Source of the DNA: Buchnera aphidicola (Brachycaudus cardui) | GTDB lineage: Bacteria; Pseudomonadota; Gammaproteobacteria; Enterobacterales; Enterobacteriaceae | Reading direction: 5' to 3' | NCBI RefSeq assembly: GCF_005081945.1 | Contig: NZ_CP034879.1 | Coordinates: 1-64,000 of the forward strand | Length of the DNA stretch: 64,000 nucleotides | Part shown: in pieces, positions 25,538 through 36,381 of the stretch | Position numbering within the stretch: position 1 is the stretch's first letter | How the letters are laid out: every line of letters begins with the position of its first letter | Notes under the pieces: generated by a model | Told to the model about the DNA's origin: nothing | The model's database searches: none | What the model saw: the letters and a program-made list of their open reading frames with translations, nothing else | Program-made: the position numbers and the translations under genes

Positions 25538-26395
25538 ATGATTAATAAAGTGCAGATTTTATCTGTAACACCACCAGGTAACTTAGATACTTATATTAGA
25601 ATTGCTAATTTATGGCCAATGCTATCAATTGAAGAAGAACAATCATTAACTAAACGTTTACGTTATAATAGTGATTTAGATGCCGCAAAAACATTAATTT
25701 TATCTCATCTCCGTTTTGTAATTCATATTTCACGAAACTATTCAGGATACGGTTTACTTCAAGCTGATCTAATACAAGAAGGTAATATTGGATTAATGAA
25801 AGCAGTACGGAGATTTAATCCAGAAATAGGAGTACGTCTAGTTTCTTTTGCTGTGCACTGGATTAAATCTGAAATACATGAATATGTTTTACGAAATTGG
25901 CGTATTGTTAAAGTAGCAACCACAAAATCTCAAAGAAAATTATTTTTTAATTTAAGAAAAACAAAAAAAAGACTAGGTTGGTTTAATGAGGAAGAAATTA
26001 AAATAGTCGCTAAAGAATTAGGTGTTAGTAGTAGAGATGTAAGAGAAATGGAATCTCGTATGTCTGCTCAAGATGTTACTTTTAATCCGTTACCAGAAGA
26101 TGATTTTATAGATGGTAAAAGTAATAGTAACATGCAATATTTACAAGATAAAAAATCTAATTTTGCTAATGGATTAGAACAAGATAATTGGGAAGAACAT
26201 GCTACTAATAAACTTAGCGATGCGTTATTAAGGCTAGATGAACGTAGTCGTGACATTATTCACGCACGTTGGTTAGATACAAATAAAAAAAATACTTTAC
26301 AAACTATAGCAAATAACTATGGAATTTCTGCAGAACGTGTACGACAATTAGAAAAAAATGCAATGAAAAAGTTAAGAATAGCTATAGAAAATTAA
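25538..26395 (+). CDS. rpoH: RNA polymerase heat-shock sigma factor RpoH (sigma-32)
   Basis: Directs RNA polymerase to heat-shock promoters such as the one seen before groES. It has 285 residues (E. coli 284). Region 2 contains [31 protein letters not shown], interrupted only by normal family changes. The RpoH box ([16 protein letters not shown]) is at about 130-145, and region 4.2 has the helix-turn-helix [20 protein letters not shown]. With rpoD this gives two sigma factors in the window, the set usually kept in this lineage. Confidence 0.97.
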   Translation: MINKVQILSVTPPGNLDTYIRIANLWPMLSIEEEQSLTKRLRYNSDLDAAKTLILSHLRFVIHISRNYSGYGLLQADLIQEGNIGLMKAVRRFNPEIGVRLVSFAVHWIKSEIHEYVLRNWRIVKVATTKSQRKLFFNLRKTKKRLGWFNEEEIKIVAKELGVSSRDVREMESRMSAQDVTFNPLPEDDFIDGKSNSNMQYLQDKKSNFANGLEQDNWEEHATNKLSDALLRLDERSRDIIHARWLDTNKKNTLQTIANNYGISAERVRQLEKNAMKKLRIAIEN

Positions 26396-26433
26396 TTAAA
26401 TATTTCAAAAAATTATTTATAAAGTTTTTATAT

Positions 26434-26479
26434 AGAGTATGAGATTAAGTTTTTTTAAATTGAAAACTCATACTCTTTT
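26434..26479 (+). terminator. Terminator after rpoH
   Basis: AGAGTATGAG (26434-26443) pairs perfectly with CTCATACTCT (26467-26476), followed by TTTC; the loop is 23 nt and contains a further AGTTTT/AAAACT option. It lies between the convergent stops of rpoH and glmS and may serve both. Confidence 0.6.
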
Positions 26480-26535
26480 CTAAAAAAATAATCAATTTTT
26501 TTCTATTTATAAACATTAAAATAATAAATAAAACT

Positions 26536-28356
26536 TTATTCTACTGTTACTGATTTAGCTAGATGTCTCGGTTGATCAATATCTTTTCCTTTACTCAAAG
26601 CAATATAGTAAGCAAGAAGTTGTAAAGGAATAATATAACAAATAGGTGCTATTAATTCTTCTATATACGGAAGTTTAATAATATTAATATTTTCTTCATA
26701 ATCAAAATCTTGATCTGAAAAAACATAAATAATACCTTCTCTCGAACATATTTCTTTTATATTATTTTTAATTTTTTCTAATAATGCATTATTAGGTGCA
26801 ACGATAATCACTGTCATATTTTTATCAATAAGAGCAAGTGGTCCATGTTTAAGTTCACCAGCTGGATATGCTTCAGCATGAATATAAGAAATTTCTTTTA
26901 GTTTTAAAGCTCCTTCAATTGCAATAGGATATTGTTCGCCTCTTCCAAGAAATAATATATTTTTTTTATTAGATAATTTATTAGCAATAGTTTTGATTAA
27001 TTCATTTTTTTTTAAAATTTCTTCAATTTTATCAGGTAATGTATTCAAAACTTGAATAATGTTTTTTGAGACTAAGTAATTTTTTTTAAAATTTGCTATT
27101 TTAGATACTAACATAAGTAAAACAGTTAATTGAGCAGTAAAAGATTTTGTTGAAGCTACTCCTATTTCTATTCCAGCATGAGTTAATATGCAAAAATCAG
27201 ACTCTTTGACTAAAGAAGATCCTTCCATATTACATATAGTTAAGTTACCTAAATATCCTAGTTTTTTAGAGTGTCTTAATGCTGATAAGGTATCAGCAGT
27301 TTCACCTGATTGAGATAGAGTAATTAAAAAACTTTTTCTTTTTACTGCTAATTTTCTTGAAGAAAATTCAGAAGCGATTTCTACATCACAAGGAGTATTA
27401 GCTAGTGCTTCAAACCAATATCTTGAGACCATTGCTGCATTATATGAAGTACCACATGCAACTATTTGAATATGTTCTGCATGATAAAAAATATTATTTT
27501 TTTTTAATTCTGGAAAATATATTGTATTATTTTTTTGTAGATAATGTTTTAAAGTATTTTTAATAGATCTTGGTTGTTCATATATTTCTTTTTCCATATA
27601 GTGAGAATATTTTCCTTTTTTTACTGACTGATATTCTACATGAGATCTAGTTATTTTTCTTTGAATTTTAAAGTTTTTTTTATTAAAAATATTAATTTCT
27701 TTTTTTTGAATAATAGCAATATCACCTTCTTCTAAGTATATAAAACGTTTTGTTATATGTAATAATGCGATTTGATCAGAAGCTACAAAATTTCCTTCCA
27801 TTCCTAATCCTATAACTAATGGACTTCCAGATCTAACTGCTATTAATTGTGATGGATTGTTTTTATCTATTACTACCATGCTATAATTGCCATGTAATTG
27901 TTTTATGCTTTTTTGTATGACTGTATGCAGAGAATCTTTTTTTTTCTTTTGTTCCCAATGTAATAAATGTGCAATGACTTCTGTATCAGTATCAGAAGAA
28001 AATATATACCCTTGTTTTTGTAAAAAAATACGTAATATTGCATTATTATTAATAATGCCATTATGCACAACAATAATATTTGAAGATATATGTGGATGAG
28101 TGTTTTCTTTTGAAATTCTACCATGAGTGGCCCATCGGGTATGAGCCATACCAATACTACCAAATATTTTTTTTTTATTTACTTCTTTAATAAGTTCGTC
28201 GACTTTTCCAACACAACGAATTCTAATAATATTATTATTATAATCTATTACAGCTAATCCTGAAGAATCATATCCACGATATTCTAATTTTTTAATACTA
28301 TCAATAAGAATATTGATAATATTAGATTGTGTTACTGCAGCAACAATACCACACAT
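26536..28356 (-). CDS. glmS: Glucosamine-6-phosphate synthase GlmS
   Basis: Converts fructose-6-phosphate and glutamine to glucosamine-6-phosphate, the entry step of peptidoglycan amino-sugar synthesis. It has 606 residues (E. coli 609). The N-terminal nucleophile is Cys2 (MCGIVAAV), exposed after Met removal. The class II glutamine amidotransferase domain shows HTRWATHG and HNGIINN. Two SIS domains follow, with CGTSYNAA and SQSGETADT, ending in the family C-terminus LAKSVTVE. It is 76 bp downstream of glmU on the same strand. Confidence 0.97.
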   Translation of the reverse strand: MCGIVAAVTQSNIINILIDSIKKLEYRGYDSSGLAVIDYNNNIIRIRCVGKVDELIKEVNKKKIFGSIGMAHTRWATHGRISKENTHPHISSNIIVVHNGIINNNAILRIFLQKQGYIFSSDTDTEVIAHLLHWEQKKKKDSLHTVIQKSIKQLHGNYSMVVIDKNNPSQLIAVRSGSPLVIGLGMEGNFVASDQIALLHITKRFIYLEEGDIAIIQKKEINIFNKKNFKIQRKITRSHVEYQSVKKGKYSHYMEKEIYEQPRSIKNTLKHYLQKNNTIYFPELKKNNIFYHAEHIQIVACGTSYNAAMVSRYWFEALANTPCDVEIASEFSSRKLAVKRKSFLITLSQSGETADTLSALRHSKKLGYLGNLTICNMEGSSLVKESDFCILTHAGIEIGVASTKSFTAQLTVLLMLVSKIANFKKNYLVSKNIIQVLNTLPDKIEEILKKNELIKTIANKLSNKKNILFLGRGEQYPIAIEGALKLKEISYIHAEAYPAGELKHGPLALIDKNMTVIIVAPNNALLEKIKNNIKEICSREGIIYVFSDQDFDYEENINIIKLPYIEELIAPICYIIPLQLLAYYIALSKGKDIDQPRHLAKSVTVE

Positions 28357-28390
28357 ATATTAATACCTTTTTAAGTTTTTATTAAAACGT

Positions 28391-28426
28391 CTTATTTTGA
28401 AAATATAAATATATTTTTGAAATAAG
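28391..28426 (-). other. AT-rich hairpin in the glmU-glmS spacer
   Basis: Two nested perfect arms, CTTATTT/AAATAAG (28391-28397, 28420-28426) and AAAATAT/ATATTTT inside them, with an AAAT tip loop. It lies between the glmU stop and glmS start. In E. coli this junction is an mRNA processing site; the hairpin here could mark a processing or attenuation point, but composition alone may explain it. Confidence 0.3.
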
Positions 28427-28432
28427 TTTTAA

Positions 28433-29812
28433 TCATGATTTTTGATCAAGTTTATTAGGACGTATCCAATTTTTTTTATATTTTTGCTCTTTAGAGTTAT
28501 AAACTAAACAGGACGTATTGACATCTTTAATTAAAGTAGTACCTGCTGCGATAGTTGTGTTTTTTATAATTTTAATAGGTGCAACTAACTGTGTATTAGA
28601 ACCTACTAAAACATTATCGCCAATAATAGTTTTGAATTTATTCACTCCATCATAATTACATGTAATACTACCGGCTCCAATATTTACTTTAGAACCAATT
28701 TCAGCATTGCCGAGATAACTTAAGTGTTTTACTTTAGATTGTGTTTTAATGGTAGTATCTTTTATTTCAACAAAATTACCTATTTGTACCTCTTGATCTA
28801 ATAAAGTATTCATTCTTAAGTGAGCAAAAGGACCTATAATACAATTTTTACCTATTTTAGCATGTTCTATTATTGTATATGCTTGAATATTAGTATTACT
28901 ATCAATGATACTATTTTTGATAATACATCCTGCACCAATTTTAATATTATCACCTAAGATGACGTTATCTTCAAAAATAACACCGGTATCTATTTCAATA
29001 TTTTTCCCATGTTGTAACGTTCCTCTTAAAATAAAATGAGAAGGATCTTTTAATATAATTCCAGCAATTAATAATTTATTAATTTGTTCTTTTTGAATAA
29101 TTTTTTCTAAAATAGATAGTTGCAATTTATTATTTACACCAAGTATCTCTTGAGCTTTTAAAGGTTGAATGCTTTGAATTACATTACCTTCAAGATAAGC
29201 TAAAGAGATAATATCAGTAGCATAAAATTCTTGCTTTTTGTTTTTATTATCAATTTTTTTTAACCATCTTTTTAAATCTTTACTATTAGCTATAAAAATT
29301 CCAGAATATATTTCTTTTATTTTTTTTTGTTCATAAGTTGCATCTTGTTCTTCTACAATGCCACTAATCTTACCTTTTTTTCTTATAATACGACCATATC
29401 CGCTAGGATTTTTTACTTTCATAGTTAATAAACTAATGATTGATTTTTTTTTAGAAATTTCTAATTTTTTTATTGATTCGACTGAAATTAATGGTACATC
29501 TCCATATAAAACTAGTACATTTTCATTATCTGAAAATTTTTTTGAGGCTAATAATATAGCCTGTGCTGTTCCTTCTGGTTTTTTTTGTATTACCCATTGA
29601 ATTGATACGTTATGAACATTAGATAATTCAATTTTTTTCTCACCATTGTAAACTAATATAATTTTTTTTGGTTTTATAGATTGTGCTGTCTGAACTACAT
29701 GTTCTAGCATTGTCTGACCTCCTAAAAAATGTAACACTTTAGGATAATCAGAGTTCATTCTACTTCCTTTTCCAGCTGCAAGTATTACTACACTGATTTC
29801 TTTCTTTGACAT
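28433..29812 (-). CDS. glmU: Bifunctional UDP-GlcNAc pyrophosphorylase / GlcN-1-P acetyltransferase GlmU
   Basis: Catalyses the last two steps to UDP-N-acetylglucosamine, which feeds MurB's pathway. It has 459 residues (E. coli 456). The N-terminal uridyltransferase has LAAGKGSRMNSDYPKVLH and YGDVPL. The C-terminal acetyltransferase is a left-handed beta helix with many hexapeptide repeats and the segment HLSYLGNAEIGSKVNIGAGSITCNYDG, split here only for description. In E. coli glmUS follows atpC; here it lies 20 kb away, a rearrangement relative to E. coli. Confidence 0.96.
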   Translation of the reverse strand: MSKKEISVVILAAGKGSRMNSDYPKVLHFLGGQTMLEHVVQTAQSIKPKKIILVYNGEKKIELSNVHNVSIQWVIQKKPEGTAQAILLASKKFSDNENVLVLYGDVPLISVESIKKLEISKKKSIISLLTMKVKNPSGYGRIIRKKGKISGIVEEQDATYEQKKIKEIYSGIFIANSKDLKRWLKKIDNKNKKQEFYATDIISLAYLEGNVIQSIQPLKAQEILGVNNKLQLSILEKIIQKEQINKLLIAGIILKDPSHFILRGTLQHGKNIEIDTGVIFEDNVILGDNIKIGAGCIIKNSIIDSNTNIQAYTIIEHAKIGKNCIIGPFAHLRMNTLLDQEVQIGNFVEIKDTTIKTQSKVKHLSYLGNAEIGSKVNIGAGSITCNYDGVNKFKTIIGDNVLVGSNTQLVAPIKIIKNTTIAAGTTLIKDVNTSCLVYNSKEQKYKKNWIRPNKLDQKS

Positions 29813-30029
29813 AAAAAACCTTTTTTATAATATATGCATTGATATTAAATAAAATTTTTTAATTAAATAAATGTAATTATTAATAATACGTTGATATTTA
29901 ATAATATTAATTTAAGAAATTAAGAATTTTTTAATAAGTGATTTTTTAGATGCGGGTATACAGTATATCTGTCTACATAATATATTTATTATGATAAAAT
30001 ATATTATACTTTCTCCTAAGGTTGTTTTT

Positions 30030-30833
30030 ATGTATCAAATTATTGCAGTAGATTTAGATGGTACTTTACTTTCTTCAGAGAATCAAATAACAGAATATAC
30101 TAAAAAAATTATTAAATTTTTAATAGAAAAGAAATTTTATTTTATTCTTGCCTCAGGACGTCATCATACAGATGTTATACAAATTAGAGATATTTTAAAT
30201 ATTAAATCTTTTATGATTACTTCTAATGGGGCCAGTGTTTATAATCTAGATAATACGTTAATATTTAATAATAATTTAGACGAAGATATTTCTATTAAAT
30301 TATGTAATATAGTATATGCAGATCAAGATATTATTACTCAATTATATCAAAATAATAAATGGTATATAAATAATAATAAAATAGATAATAATTTTTGTCC
30401 GGCTCTTACTAATTTAAAGTATGAATATTTTCATTTAGATAGATTACAACCTAGTAATATTAGTAAGATTTTTTATACAAGTAAAAATATTAAAAAATTA
30501 TATGATCTTGAAAAAAAAATTATTAGCAATTATAGTGATCAAGTAAATATTAGTTTTTCAGTTCCAGGTTGTCTTGAAGTTATATCTAGTAAAACTTCAA
30601 AAGGTTATGGATTACAATTAATATCTAATTTATTAAATATTCCTTTAGATAATTTTTTTTCTTTTGGAGATGGAATGAACGATCTAGAAATGCTTAGTAT
30701 TTCTGGAAAATCATATATTATGCAAAATGCAGATGAACGTTTAAAAAATGCTTTACCGAATGCAGAAATTATTGGAAGTAATAATAATAATGGTGTTGCA
30801 ATATGTTTAAATAAAATTTTTCTTCAAAAATAA
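30030..30833 (+). CDS. yigL: HAD-family phosphatase YigL
   Basis: Cof-type haloacid dehalogenase phosphatase; the E. coli homologue acts on pyridoxal phosphate and sugar phosphates. It has 267 residues from ATG 30030 (E. coli 266): MYQIIAVDLDGTLLS matches the E. coli start, and AAGG lies eight bases upstream, so an ATG 13 codons earlier is rejected. Catalytic motif I is DLDGT (8-12). Motif IV FGDGMNDLEML is intact, as is RHHTDVIQIRD in the cap. In E. coli the order is yigL-yigM-metR-metE; yigM is missing here. Substrate in this organism is unknown. Confidence 0.9.
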   Translation: MYQIIAVDLDGTLLSSENQITEYTKKIIKFLIEKKFYFILASGRHHTDVIQIRDILNIKSFMITSNGASVYNLDNTLIFNNNLDEDISIKLCNIVYADQDIITQLYQNNKWYINNNKIDNNFCPALTNLKYEYFHLDRLQPSNISKIFYTSKNIKKLYDLEKKIISNYSDQVNISFSVPGCLEVISSKTSKGYGLQLISNLLNIPLDNFFSFGDGMNDLEMLSISGKSYIMQNADERLKNALPNAEIIGSNNNNGVAICLNKIFLQK

Positions 30834-30834
30834 C

Positions 30835-30869
30835 AACATATTATAAATAATAGAAAAAAATAATATGTT
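30835..30869. terminator. Hairpin between convergent yigL and metR
   Basis: AACATATTAT (30835-30844) pairs perfectly with ATAATATGTT (30860-30869) around a 15-nt A-rich loop, exactly filling the gap between the two stops. T-rich sequence follows on both strands, so a bidirectional terminator is plausible. The stem is nearly all A/T. Confidence 0.45.
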
Positions 30870-31804
30870 TAAATTTTAATTTTTTTAAAAAATCGTGGTT
30901 GTAATACACCACGAATAAATTTTAAATTATTTATAGCATGTAAGCGTATAGAATGAATAAAAGTTTGTATTACTAATTCTTTTTGTTCACCATTTCGTAT
31001 CGCAGCATAAAGTCTTCCCCATATGCCATTTCCTATTTTCTTTGTTACAATTAAACCTTGACGTTCAAAATTGTCTACTACCCAATGTGGTAGTGCGGCA
31101 ATTCCCATTTGTGCTGATACCATTTGAATTAAAAGTAATGTATTATTAACGTTTTTAAAAATAGGTATAATACCAGATGGTTGTAAAAAATATTTCCATA
31201 TATCTAATCTATGTCGTTCAACAGGATAAGTCATTAATATTTCAGATTCTAAATCTTTTGGAAGAATATTATTTTTTTTTAAAGCAAGAGGATGATTAGG
31301 TGATAAAACTAAACGCACTTCAAAATCAAACATTGGTGCATAAAATAAATTACTTCTTGGAAATACTTCAGAAGTAAGTACAATATCTATTTTTCCTTGT
31401 TGAAGAAATGGTTGAGGAGTAAATGTCATATCTGAATAAAAATCTATTTCTACTTTCGGCCATTTTTTTTGAAATATTTTTAATGCTGGTGTTAACCATT
31501 GAATACAGCTATGACATTCAATGGCTAATCGAATGATCATATGATGTGAGTCTGTACATTTTTGTATTGATTTTTGTATTTTAGGTAGTATTTCTTCAGA
31601 TAATTGCAGTAAAATTTTACCTTGAATAGTAAATTTTATAGGATGGCTTTTTCTAATAAATAATTTAAATCCTAATTTTTTTTCTAGTTCATTGCACTGA
31701 TGCGATATTGCAGATTGTGTTTGATGTAATTGAATAGCGGCTGCACTTAATGATCCATTATTCTTGAGTGCTTGCAGTGTTCGGAGATGTTTAATTTCAA
31801 TCAT
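30869..31804 (-). CDS. metR: LysR-family regulator MetR
   Basis: Homocysteine-responsive activator of metE and other methionine genes in E. coli. It has 311 residues (E. coli 317). The N-terminal winged helix-turn-helix (about 1-60) reads [24 protein letters not shown]. The effector domain is full length, with no stop or frameshift. It is divergent from metE across 142 bp, the E. coli arrangement. Few dedicated metabolic regulators survive in Buchnera; from memory, metR is kept in some lineages and lost in others, so an intact copy is notable. Confidence 0.93.
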   Translation of the reverse strand: MIEIKHLRTLQALKNNGSLSAAAIQLHQTQSAISHQCNELEKKLGFKLFIRKSHPIKFTIQGKILLQLSEEILPKIQKSIQKCTDSHHMIIRLAIECHSCIQWLTPALKIFQKKWPKVEIDFYSDMTFTPQPFLQQGKIDIVLTSEVFPRSNLFYAPMFDFEVRLVLSPNHPLALKKNNILPKDLESEILMTYPVERHRLDIWKYFLQPSGIIPIFKNVNNTLLLIQMVSAQMGIAALPHWVVDNFERQGLIVTKKIGNGIWGRLYAAIRNGEQKELVIQTFIHSIRLHAINNLKFIRGVLQPRFFKKIKI

Positions 31805-31946
31805 GAGATTCCTTCATATCAAGAATTAACTATTTACGCTTGCTAATTTTCTTTAATACTAGAATTATAGATTATCTATTTTTTTAAATAAATCAATTAT
31901 AAATTATTTATAAAAATATTTTATAATAAATAATAGGAAATATAAT

Positions 31947-34223
31947 ATGGCAATTTTAAATCATACTCTCGGATTTCCAAGAATAGGTTTAAATCGTGAA
32001 TTAAAAAAAGCTCAAGAAGATTATTGGTCTAGTAAGATTTCACGTAAAGATTTATTGTCAGTGGGATATGAAATAAGAAAAAGACATTGGCAACAACAAA
32101 AAGAATCTGGAATAAATTATATACCAGTTGGAGATTTTGCTTGGTATGATCATGTATTAAGTACTAGTATGATGTTAGGTAATATTCCAGAAAGACATAG
32201 TAAAATTAATGATTCTATTGATTTAGATTGTTTATTTAATATTGCACGAGGTTGTTCTCCAGATATTTCAGCATCAGAAATGACTAAATGGTTTAATACT
32301 AATTATCATTATATTGTTCCTGAATTTTATAAAGATAAAATTTTAAAATTTTCTTGGAGACAAATTTTAGATGAAGTAGATGAAGCATTATTATTAGGAC
32401 ATAAAGTTAAACCTATACTTTTAGGTCCGATTACATATCTTTGGTTAGGAAAAGTAAAAGGAAAGTATTTTGATCGTTTAGATATTCTAAAAGATATTAT
32501 TCCAATATATCAAGAAGTGTTACAGGAATTAGCAAAGCGTAATATTGATTTTGTTCAGATAGATGAACCTGCTTTAGTGTTAGAATTACCTAAAAAATGG
32601 CAAGAATCTTATTCTTACGTTTATAATAAATTGCATGGAATAACACAAATATTATTAACAACATATTTTGATAGTGTTGAACATAATATAAACTTTATTC
32701 GTAATTTGCCGGTACAAGGGATTCATATTGATTTAGTTTTTGGAAAATATAATATAGTTGATTTTAATACTCAATTACCATCAGAATGGATATTATCTTT
32801 AGGAGTCGTTAATGGTCGTAATGTTTGGAAGTCTGATCTTATAAAATGGTTTAAAGAGATTTCAAAAATTTTACAACATCGTAGAAAAATTTTAATTGGT
32901 TCTTCATGTTCTTTATTACATACACCAATTGATTTAAAAACAGAAAAACATTTAGATGAAGAAGTAAAACAATGGTTTTCTTTTGCTGTACAAAAATGTA
33001 AAGAATTATCATTATTATCAGATGCTTTAAATAATAGTAATATTGATTCTATTCAAGAATGGAGTGCTCCTATTTATGATCGTAGTTTTTCAAAAAGAGT
33101 TCATAAAATTGAAGTAGAAGAACGTTTATCAAAAATTTCAAGTAATGAGTTTCAACGTATAGACTCTTATCATTCACGTGCTATAGAACAAAATAAAAAG
33201 TTTAATTTACCTATTTTACCAACGACAACTATTGGGTCTTTTCCGCAAACTATTAATATAAGACAATTACGACGTGATTTTAAATTAGGATTAATTAATC
33301 AAGAAGAATATTCTATTAATATTAAAAAAAATATTAAAAAAGTAATAAGAGCACAAGAATCATTAGATATAGACGTTTTAGTGCATGGTGAGGCTGAACG
33401 AAATGACATGGTAGAGTATTTTAGTGAGTATTTAGATGGATTTGTATTTACAGATAATGGATGGGTACAAAGTTATGGTTCACGTTGTGTAAAACCTCCT
33501 ATTATTATTGGTGATATTAGTCGTCCGAAACCAATTACTATAGAGTGGTCTAAATATGCTCAGTCTTTAACGTATAAACCAGTAAAAGGTATGTTGACAG
33601 GTCCTGTTACTATTTTATTTTGGTCTTTTCCGAGAGAAGATATAGAATTAAAAAAAATTGCAACACAAATTGCTTTAGCTCTACGTGATGAAGTACTAGA
33701 TTTAGAACAAGAAAAAATAGAAATAATTCAGATTGATGAACCAGCATTACGAGAAGGTTTACCTTTACGTAAAAGCGCTTGGTCTGAATATTTATCTTGG
33801 GCAGTCAATGCATTTCGTTTAAGTTCATCATCTGTAAAAAATACTACACAAATTCATACACATATGTGTTACTGTGAATTTAATGATATAATGGATTCTA
33901 TTGCTTTATTAGATGCTGATGTAATTACTATTGAAACAGCTCGTTCAGATATGGAGTTATTAGAATCATTTAGAGATTTTCAGTATCCTAATGAAGTTGG
34001 ACCTGGAGTTTATGATATTCATTCATCAAATATACCTAGTATAGAATCTATTTCTATTTTATTGACTAAAGCCATGAAATATATTCCTATTAAGCGTATT
34101 TGGGTTAATCCAGATTGTGGTTTAAAAACAAGAAATTGGATTGAAACTATGTCTGCATTAAAAAATATGGTAGAAGCAACAAAAAAAATAAGAGAAAAAA
34201 TTAAAAATAAAAATTTTATTTAA
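31947..34223 (+). CDS. metE: Cobalamin-independent methionine synthase MetE
   Basis: Transfers the methyl group of 5-methyl-THF polyglutamate to homocysteine, the final step to methionine. It has 758 residues (E. coli 753). The N-terminal barrel begins [20 protein letters not shown]. The catalytic C-terminal barrel has [26 protein letters not shown], the zinc ligands in HTHMCYC and NPDCGLKTR. MetF (50883-51761) supplies its methyl donor. Expected to be controlled by the divergent metR. Confidence 0.98.
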   Translation: MAILNHTLGFPRIGLNRELKKAQEDYWSSKISRKDLLSVGYEIRKRHWQQQKESGINYIPVGDFAWYDHVLSTSMMLGNIPERHSKINDSIDLDCLFNIARGCSPDISASEMTKWFNTNYHYIVPEFYKDKILKFSWRQILDEVDEALLLGHKVKPILLGPITYLWLGKVKGKYFDRLDILKDIIPIYQEVLQELAKRNIDFVQIDEPALVLELPKKWQESYSYVYNKLHGITQILLTTYFDSVEHNINFIRNLPVQGIHIDLVFGKYNIVDFNTQLPSEWILSLGVVNGRNVWKSDLIKWFKEISKILQHRRKILIGSSCSLLHTPIDLKTEKHLDEEVKQWFSFAVQKCKELSLLSDALNNSNIDSIQEWSAPIYDRSFSKRVHKIEVEERLSKISSNEFQRIDSYHSRAIEQNKKFNLPILPTTTIGSFPQTINIRQLRRDFKLGLINQEEYSINIKKNIKKVIRAQESLDIDVLVHGEAERNDMVEYFSEYLDGFVFTDNGWVQSYGSRCVKPPIIIGDISRPKPITIEWSKYAQSLTYKPVKGMLTGPVTILFWSFPREDIELKKIATQIALALRDEVLDLEQEKIEIIQIDEPALREGLPLRKSAWSEYLSWAVNAFRLSSSSVKNTTQIHTHMCYCEFNDIMDSIALLDADVITIETARSDMELLESFRDFQYPNEVGPGVYDIHSSNIPSIESISILLTKAMKYIPIKRIWVNPDCGLKTRNWIETMSALKNMVEATKKIREKIKNKNFI

Positions 34224-34259
34224 ATTATTTTTTATACATTAATAATATGAATTAATATT

Positions 34260-34300
34260 AAATCATCTTTTAGATGTCATATATATCTAAATGATGATTT
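34260..34300. terminator. 16-bp hairpin between convergent metE and purH
   Basis: The arm AAATCATCTTTTAGAT (34260-34275) pairs with ATCTAAATGATGATTT (34285-34300), fifteen of sixteen pairs with one T-T mismatch and a 9-nt loop. It is the longest stem in the window. It probably terminates metE and perhaps purH, although neither side has a clean U-tract. Confidence 0.5.
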
Positions 34301-34369
34301 AATAATTATATATTTTTCTATATATTATAAAAATAAAAGAAATTTTCTTCTAAAAGAAAAAATAATTTT

Positions 34370-35950
34370 TTAATGTTTAAAATGTCTCTTATTAGTGAAG
34401 ATCATTGATATATTATGATCGTTTGCAGCTTGTATTACTTCCTTATCTCTTATAGAACCACCTGGTTGAATAATACAACTAATTCCAAATAAAGCTGCGC
34501 TATCAATTCCGTCTCTAAAAGGGAAAAAAGCATCAGAAGCCATAGTTGCACCCATAATATTATTACGACCTTGATCCTGAACTTTAATATTTGCTAATTT
34601 AGTTGAATAAATTCTGCTCATTTGACCAGCGCCTATACTTATAGTAGTTTGGTTGCGACCGTATACAATTGCATTAGATTTTACAAATCTAGCTACTTTC
34701 CAACAAAATACAGCATCTTTTTGTTCTTGTTCTGTAGGGTAACGCTGTGTAACACATTTCCATTTTTGATCATCTACATCACAAGTGTCATGTTCTTGAA
34801 CTAGTAATCCATTCGTAATTCTTTTAAAATCTAGTCCTATTTTATTTTTCTTTATTGAACCACTTATAAGTACGCGTATATTTTGTTTTTTTTCTAATGT
34901 TTTTAATGCTAAATTGCTTATTTTAGGAGCAATAATAACTTCAACAAATTGTGTATTAATAATTGCTTTAGCAGTATTTTCATCTACTGATGAGTTAAAA
35001 GCAACAATACCTCCGAATGCTGAAATAGAATCAGCTTGATATGCTGATAAGTATGATTCTAAAAGACAATGACTTACTGCAACGCCACATGGATTTTGAT
35101 GTTTTACAATAACACATGCTGGTTCTTGAAAATCTTTTACACATTCTAAAGCAATATCAGCATCAGAGATATTATTATATGATAAAGACTTACCTTGAAT
35201 TTGATTAGTAGTACTGATTGTACCGGATTGTAATATGTTTTTTTCTATATAAAAAGATGCTTTTTGATGTTGGTTTTCTCCATATCTTAAATCCTGTTTT
35301 TTTATAAAAGAAAGTTTTATTTCTTCAGGAAATAAATCTTTTCTATAATTGTTATTCAAGGTATTCTTTTTTAGGAAATATTCTGAGATGTTTTTTTCAT
35401 AATTTAATGTATATTGAAAAGCTTTAGTTGCTAAGTACAATCTTTTTTCTATATTAAAAGTATTATTAATAATAGAATTGATAATTAATTCAACATCATA
35501 AAGATCTACTATTACTATAACATTTTGATAATTTTTTGCAGCTGCACGTACAAGTGTAGGTCCACCTATATCAATATTATTGATAATATCATCTATATTA
35601 TTTGTTGTAATATATTTCCCTTCTTCAAATGGATAAAAATTTACGATAACTATATCTATTGGTTCTATATTATATAGTTTCATAATATCTTGATCTTGTC
35701 TTGGTCTTCTTAAAATACCACCCATAATTTTAGGATGTAGTGTTTTTACACGTCCGTTCATTATTTCTGGAAAATTTATATAATCTGATATTTCTGTAAT
35801 AGGTATTTGATTTTTTTTTAAAATTTCAGATGTTCCTCCTGTTGAAAATAGATTAATTTTATTTTTTATTAATATTTGTGCTATTTTTAAAATATTAGTT
35901 TTATCTGAAACACTAATTAAAGCATTTTTTATTATTTTTGATAAGGGCAT
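34370..35950 (-). CDS. purH: Bifunctional AICAR formyltransferase / IMP cyclohydrolase PurH
   Basis: Last two steps from AICAR to IMP. It has 526 residues (E. coli 529). The N-terminal cyclohydrolase (MGS-like fold) has STGGTSEILKK and GRVKTLHPKIMGGILRR; the C-terminal transformylase has KHQNPCGVA with the catalytic Lys-His pair and ends FTNKRHFKH. AICAR is released in histidine synthesis, so in this symbiont PurH can recycle that by-product to purines even where de novo steps are lost; that role is inference. It lies downstream of hupA. Confidence 0.97.
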   Translation of the reverse strand: MPLSKIIKNALISVSDKTNILKIAQILIKNKINLFSTGGTSEILKKNQIPITEISDYINFPEIMNGRVKTLHPKIMGGILRRPRQDQDIMKLYNIEPIDIVIVNFYPFEEGKYITTNNIDDIINNIDIGGPTLVRAAAKNYQNVIVIVDLYDVELIINSIINNTFNIEKRLYLATKAFQYTLNYEKNISEYFLKKNTLNNNYRKDLFPEEIKLSFIKKQDLRYGENQHQKASFYIEKNILQSGTISTTNQIQGKSLSYNNISDADIALECVKDFQEPACVIVKHQNPCGVAVSHCLLESYLSAYQADSISAFGGIVAFNSSVDENTAKAIINTQFVEVIIAPKISNLALKTLEKKQNIRVLISGSIKKNKIGLDFKRITNGLLVQEHDTCDVDDQKWKCVTQRYPTEQEQKDAVFCWKVARFVKSNAIVYGRNQTTISIGAGQMSRIYSTKLANIKVQDQGRNNIMGATMASDAFFPFRDGIDSAALFGISCIIQPGGSIRDKEVIQAANDHNISMIFTNKRHFKH

Positions 35951-36057
35951 AATATATTGTCTTTTTTAATAAATAATTGAATATTTGATATTTTATAAAT
36001 AAAAGTATTTTATATTTTTTATATTAATATGGATGAGGTTTTTTTTAGAAAATTTTT

Positions 36058-36076
36058 TAGGGGCACTATGCCCCTA
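36058..36076 (-). terminator. GC-rich hairpin downstream of hupA
   Basis: TAGGGGC (36058-36064) pairs perfectly with GCCCCTA (36070-36076) around a 5-nt loop. It is 33 bp past the hupA stop and upstream of purH. The four-GC core stands out in this sequence. On the hupA strand the stem is followed by AAAAAATTTTC rather than U residues, so it is an imperfect terminator. Confidence 0.55.
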
Positions 36077-36108
36077 TATAAATACTTTAAAATATAAGCT
36101 TTTTAAAA

Positions 36109-36381
36109 TTATTTAATTTCATTTTTTAGTGTTTTACCGGATGTAAAACTAGGAACTTTGGTGGCGGGAATTTGTATTTCTTTGCCTGTTTGAGGGTTAC
36201 GTCCTATACGAGAAGCTCTTAAATTAACTTTAAAAGTGCCAAATCCAACTATTTGTACAGATTCACCTTTTTTTAAAGATTCAATTATAGTAGATAACGT
36301 TGCTTCTAAAGTGGATTTAGCTTGTATTTTAGATAAATTAGATTTTTTAGAAATGATATTAATTAATTGAGTTTTATTCAT
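36109..36381 (-). CDS. hupA: Nucleoid protein HU-alpha (HupA)
   Basis: Small histone-like DNA-binding and bending protein. It has 90 residues, the E. coli length, with the prokaryotic HU/IHF signature [21 protein letters not shown], the flexible arms ending at [13 protein letters not shown], and the start [11 protein letters not shown]. Only one HU gene is seen, so it likely forms a homodimer. It sits between a 649-bp spacer and purH. E. coli also has purH near hupA, with several genes between them. Confidence 0.97.
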   Translation of the reverse strand: MNKTQLINIISKKSNLSKIQAKSTLEATLSTIIESLKKGESVQIVGFGTFKVNLRASRIGRNPQTGKEIQIPATKVPSFTSGKTLKNEIK

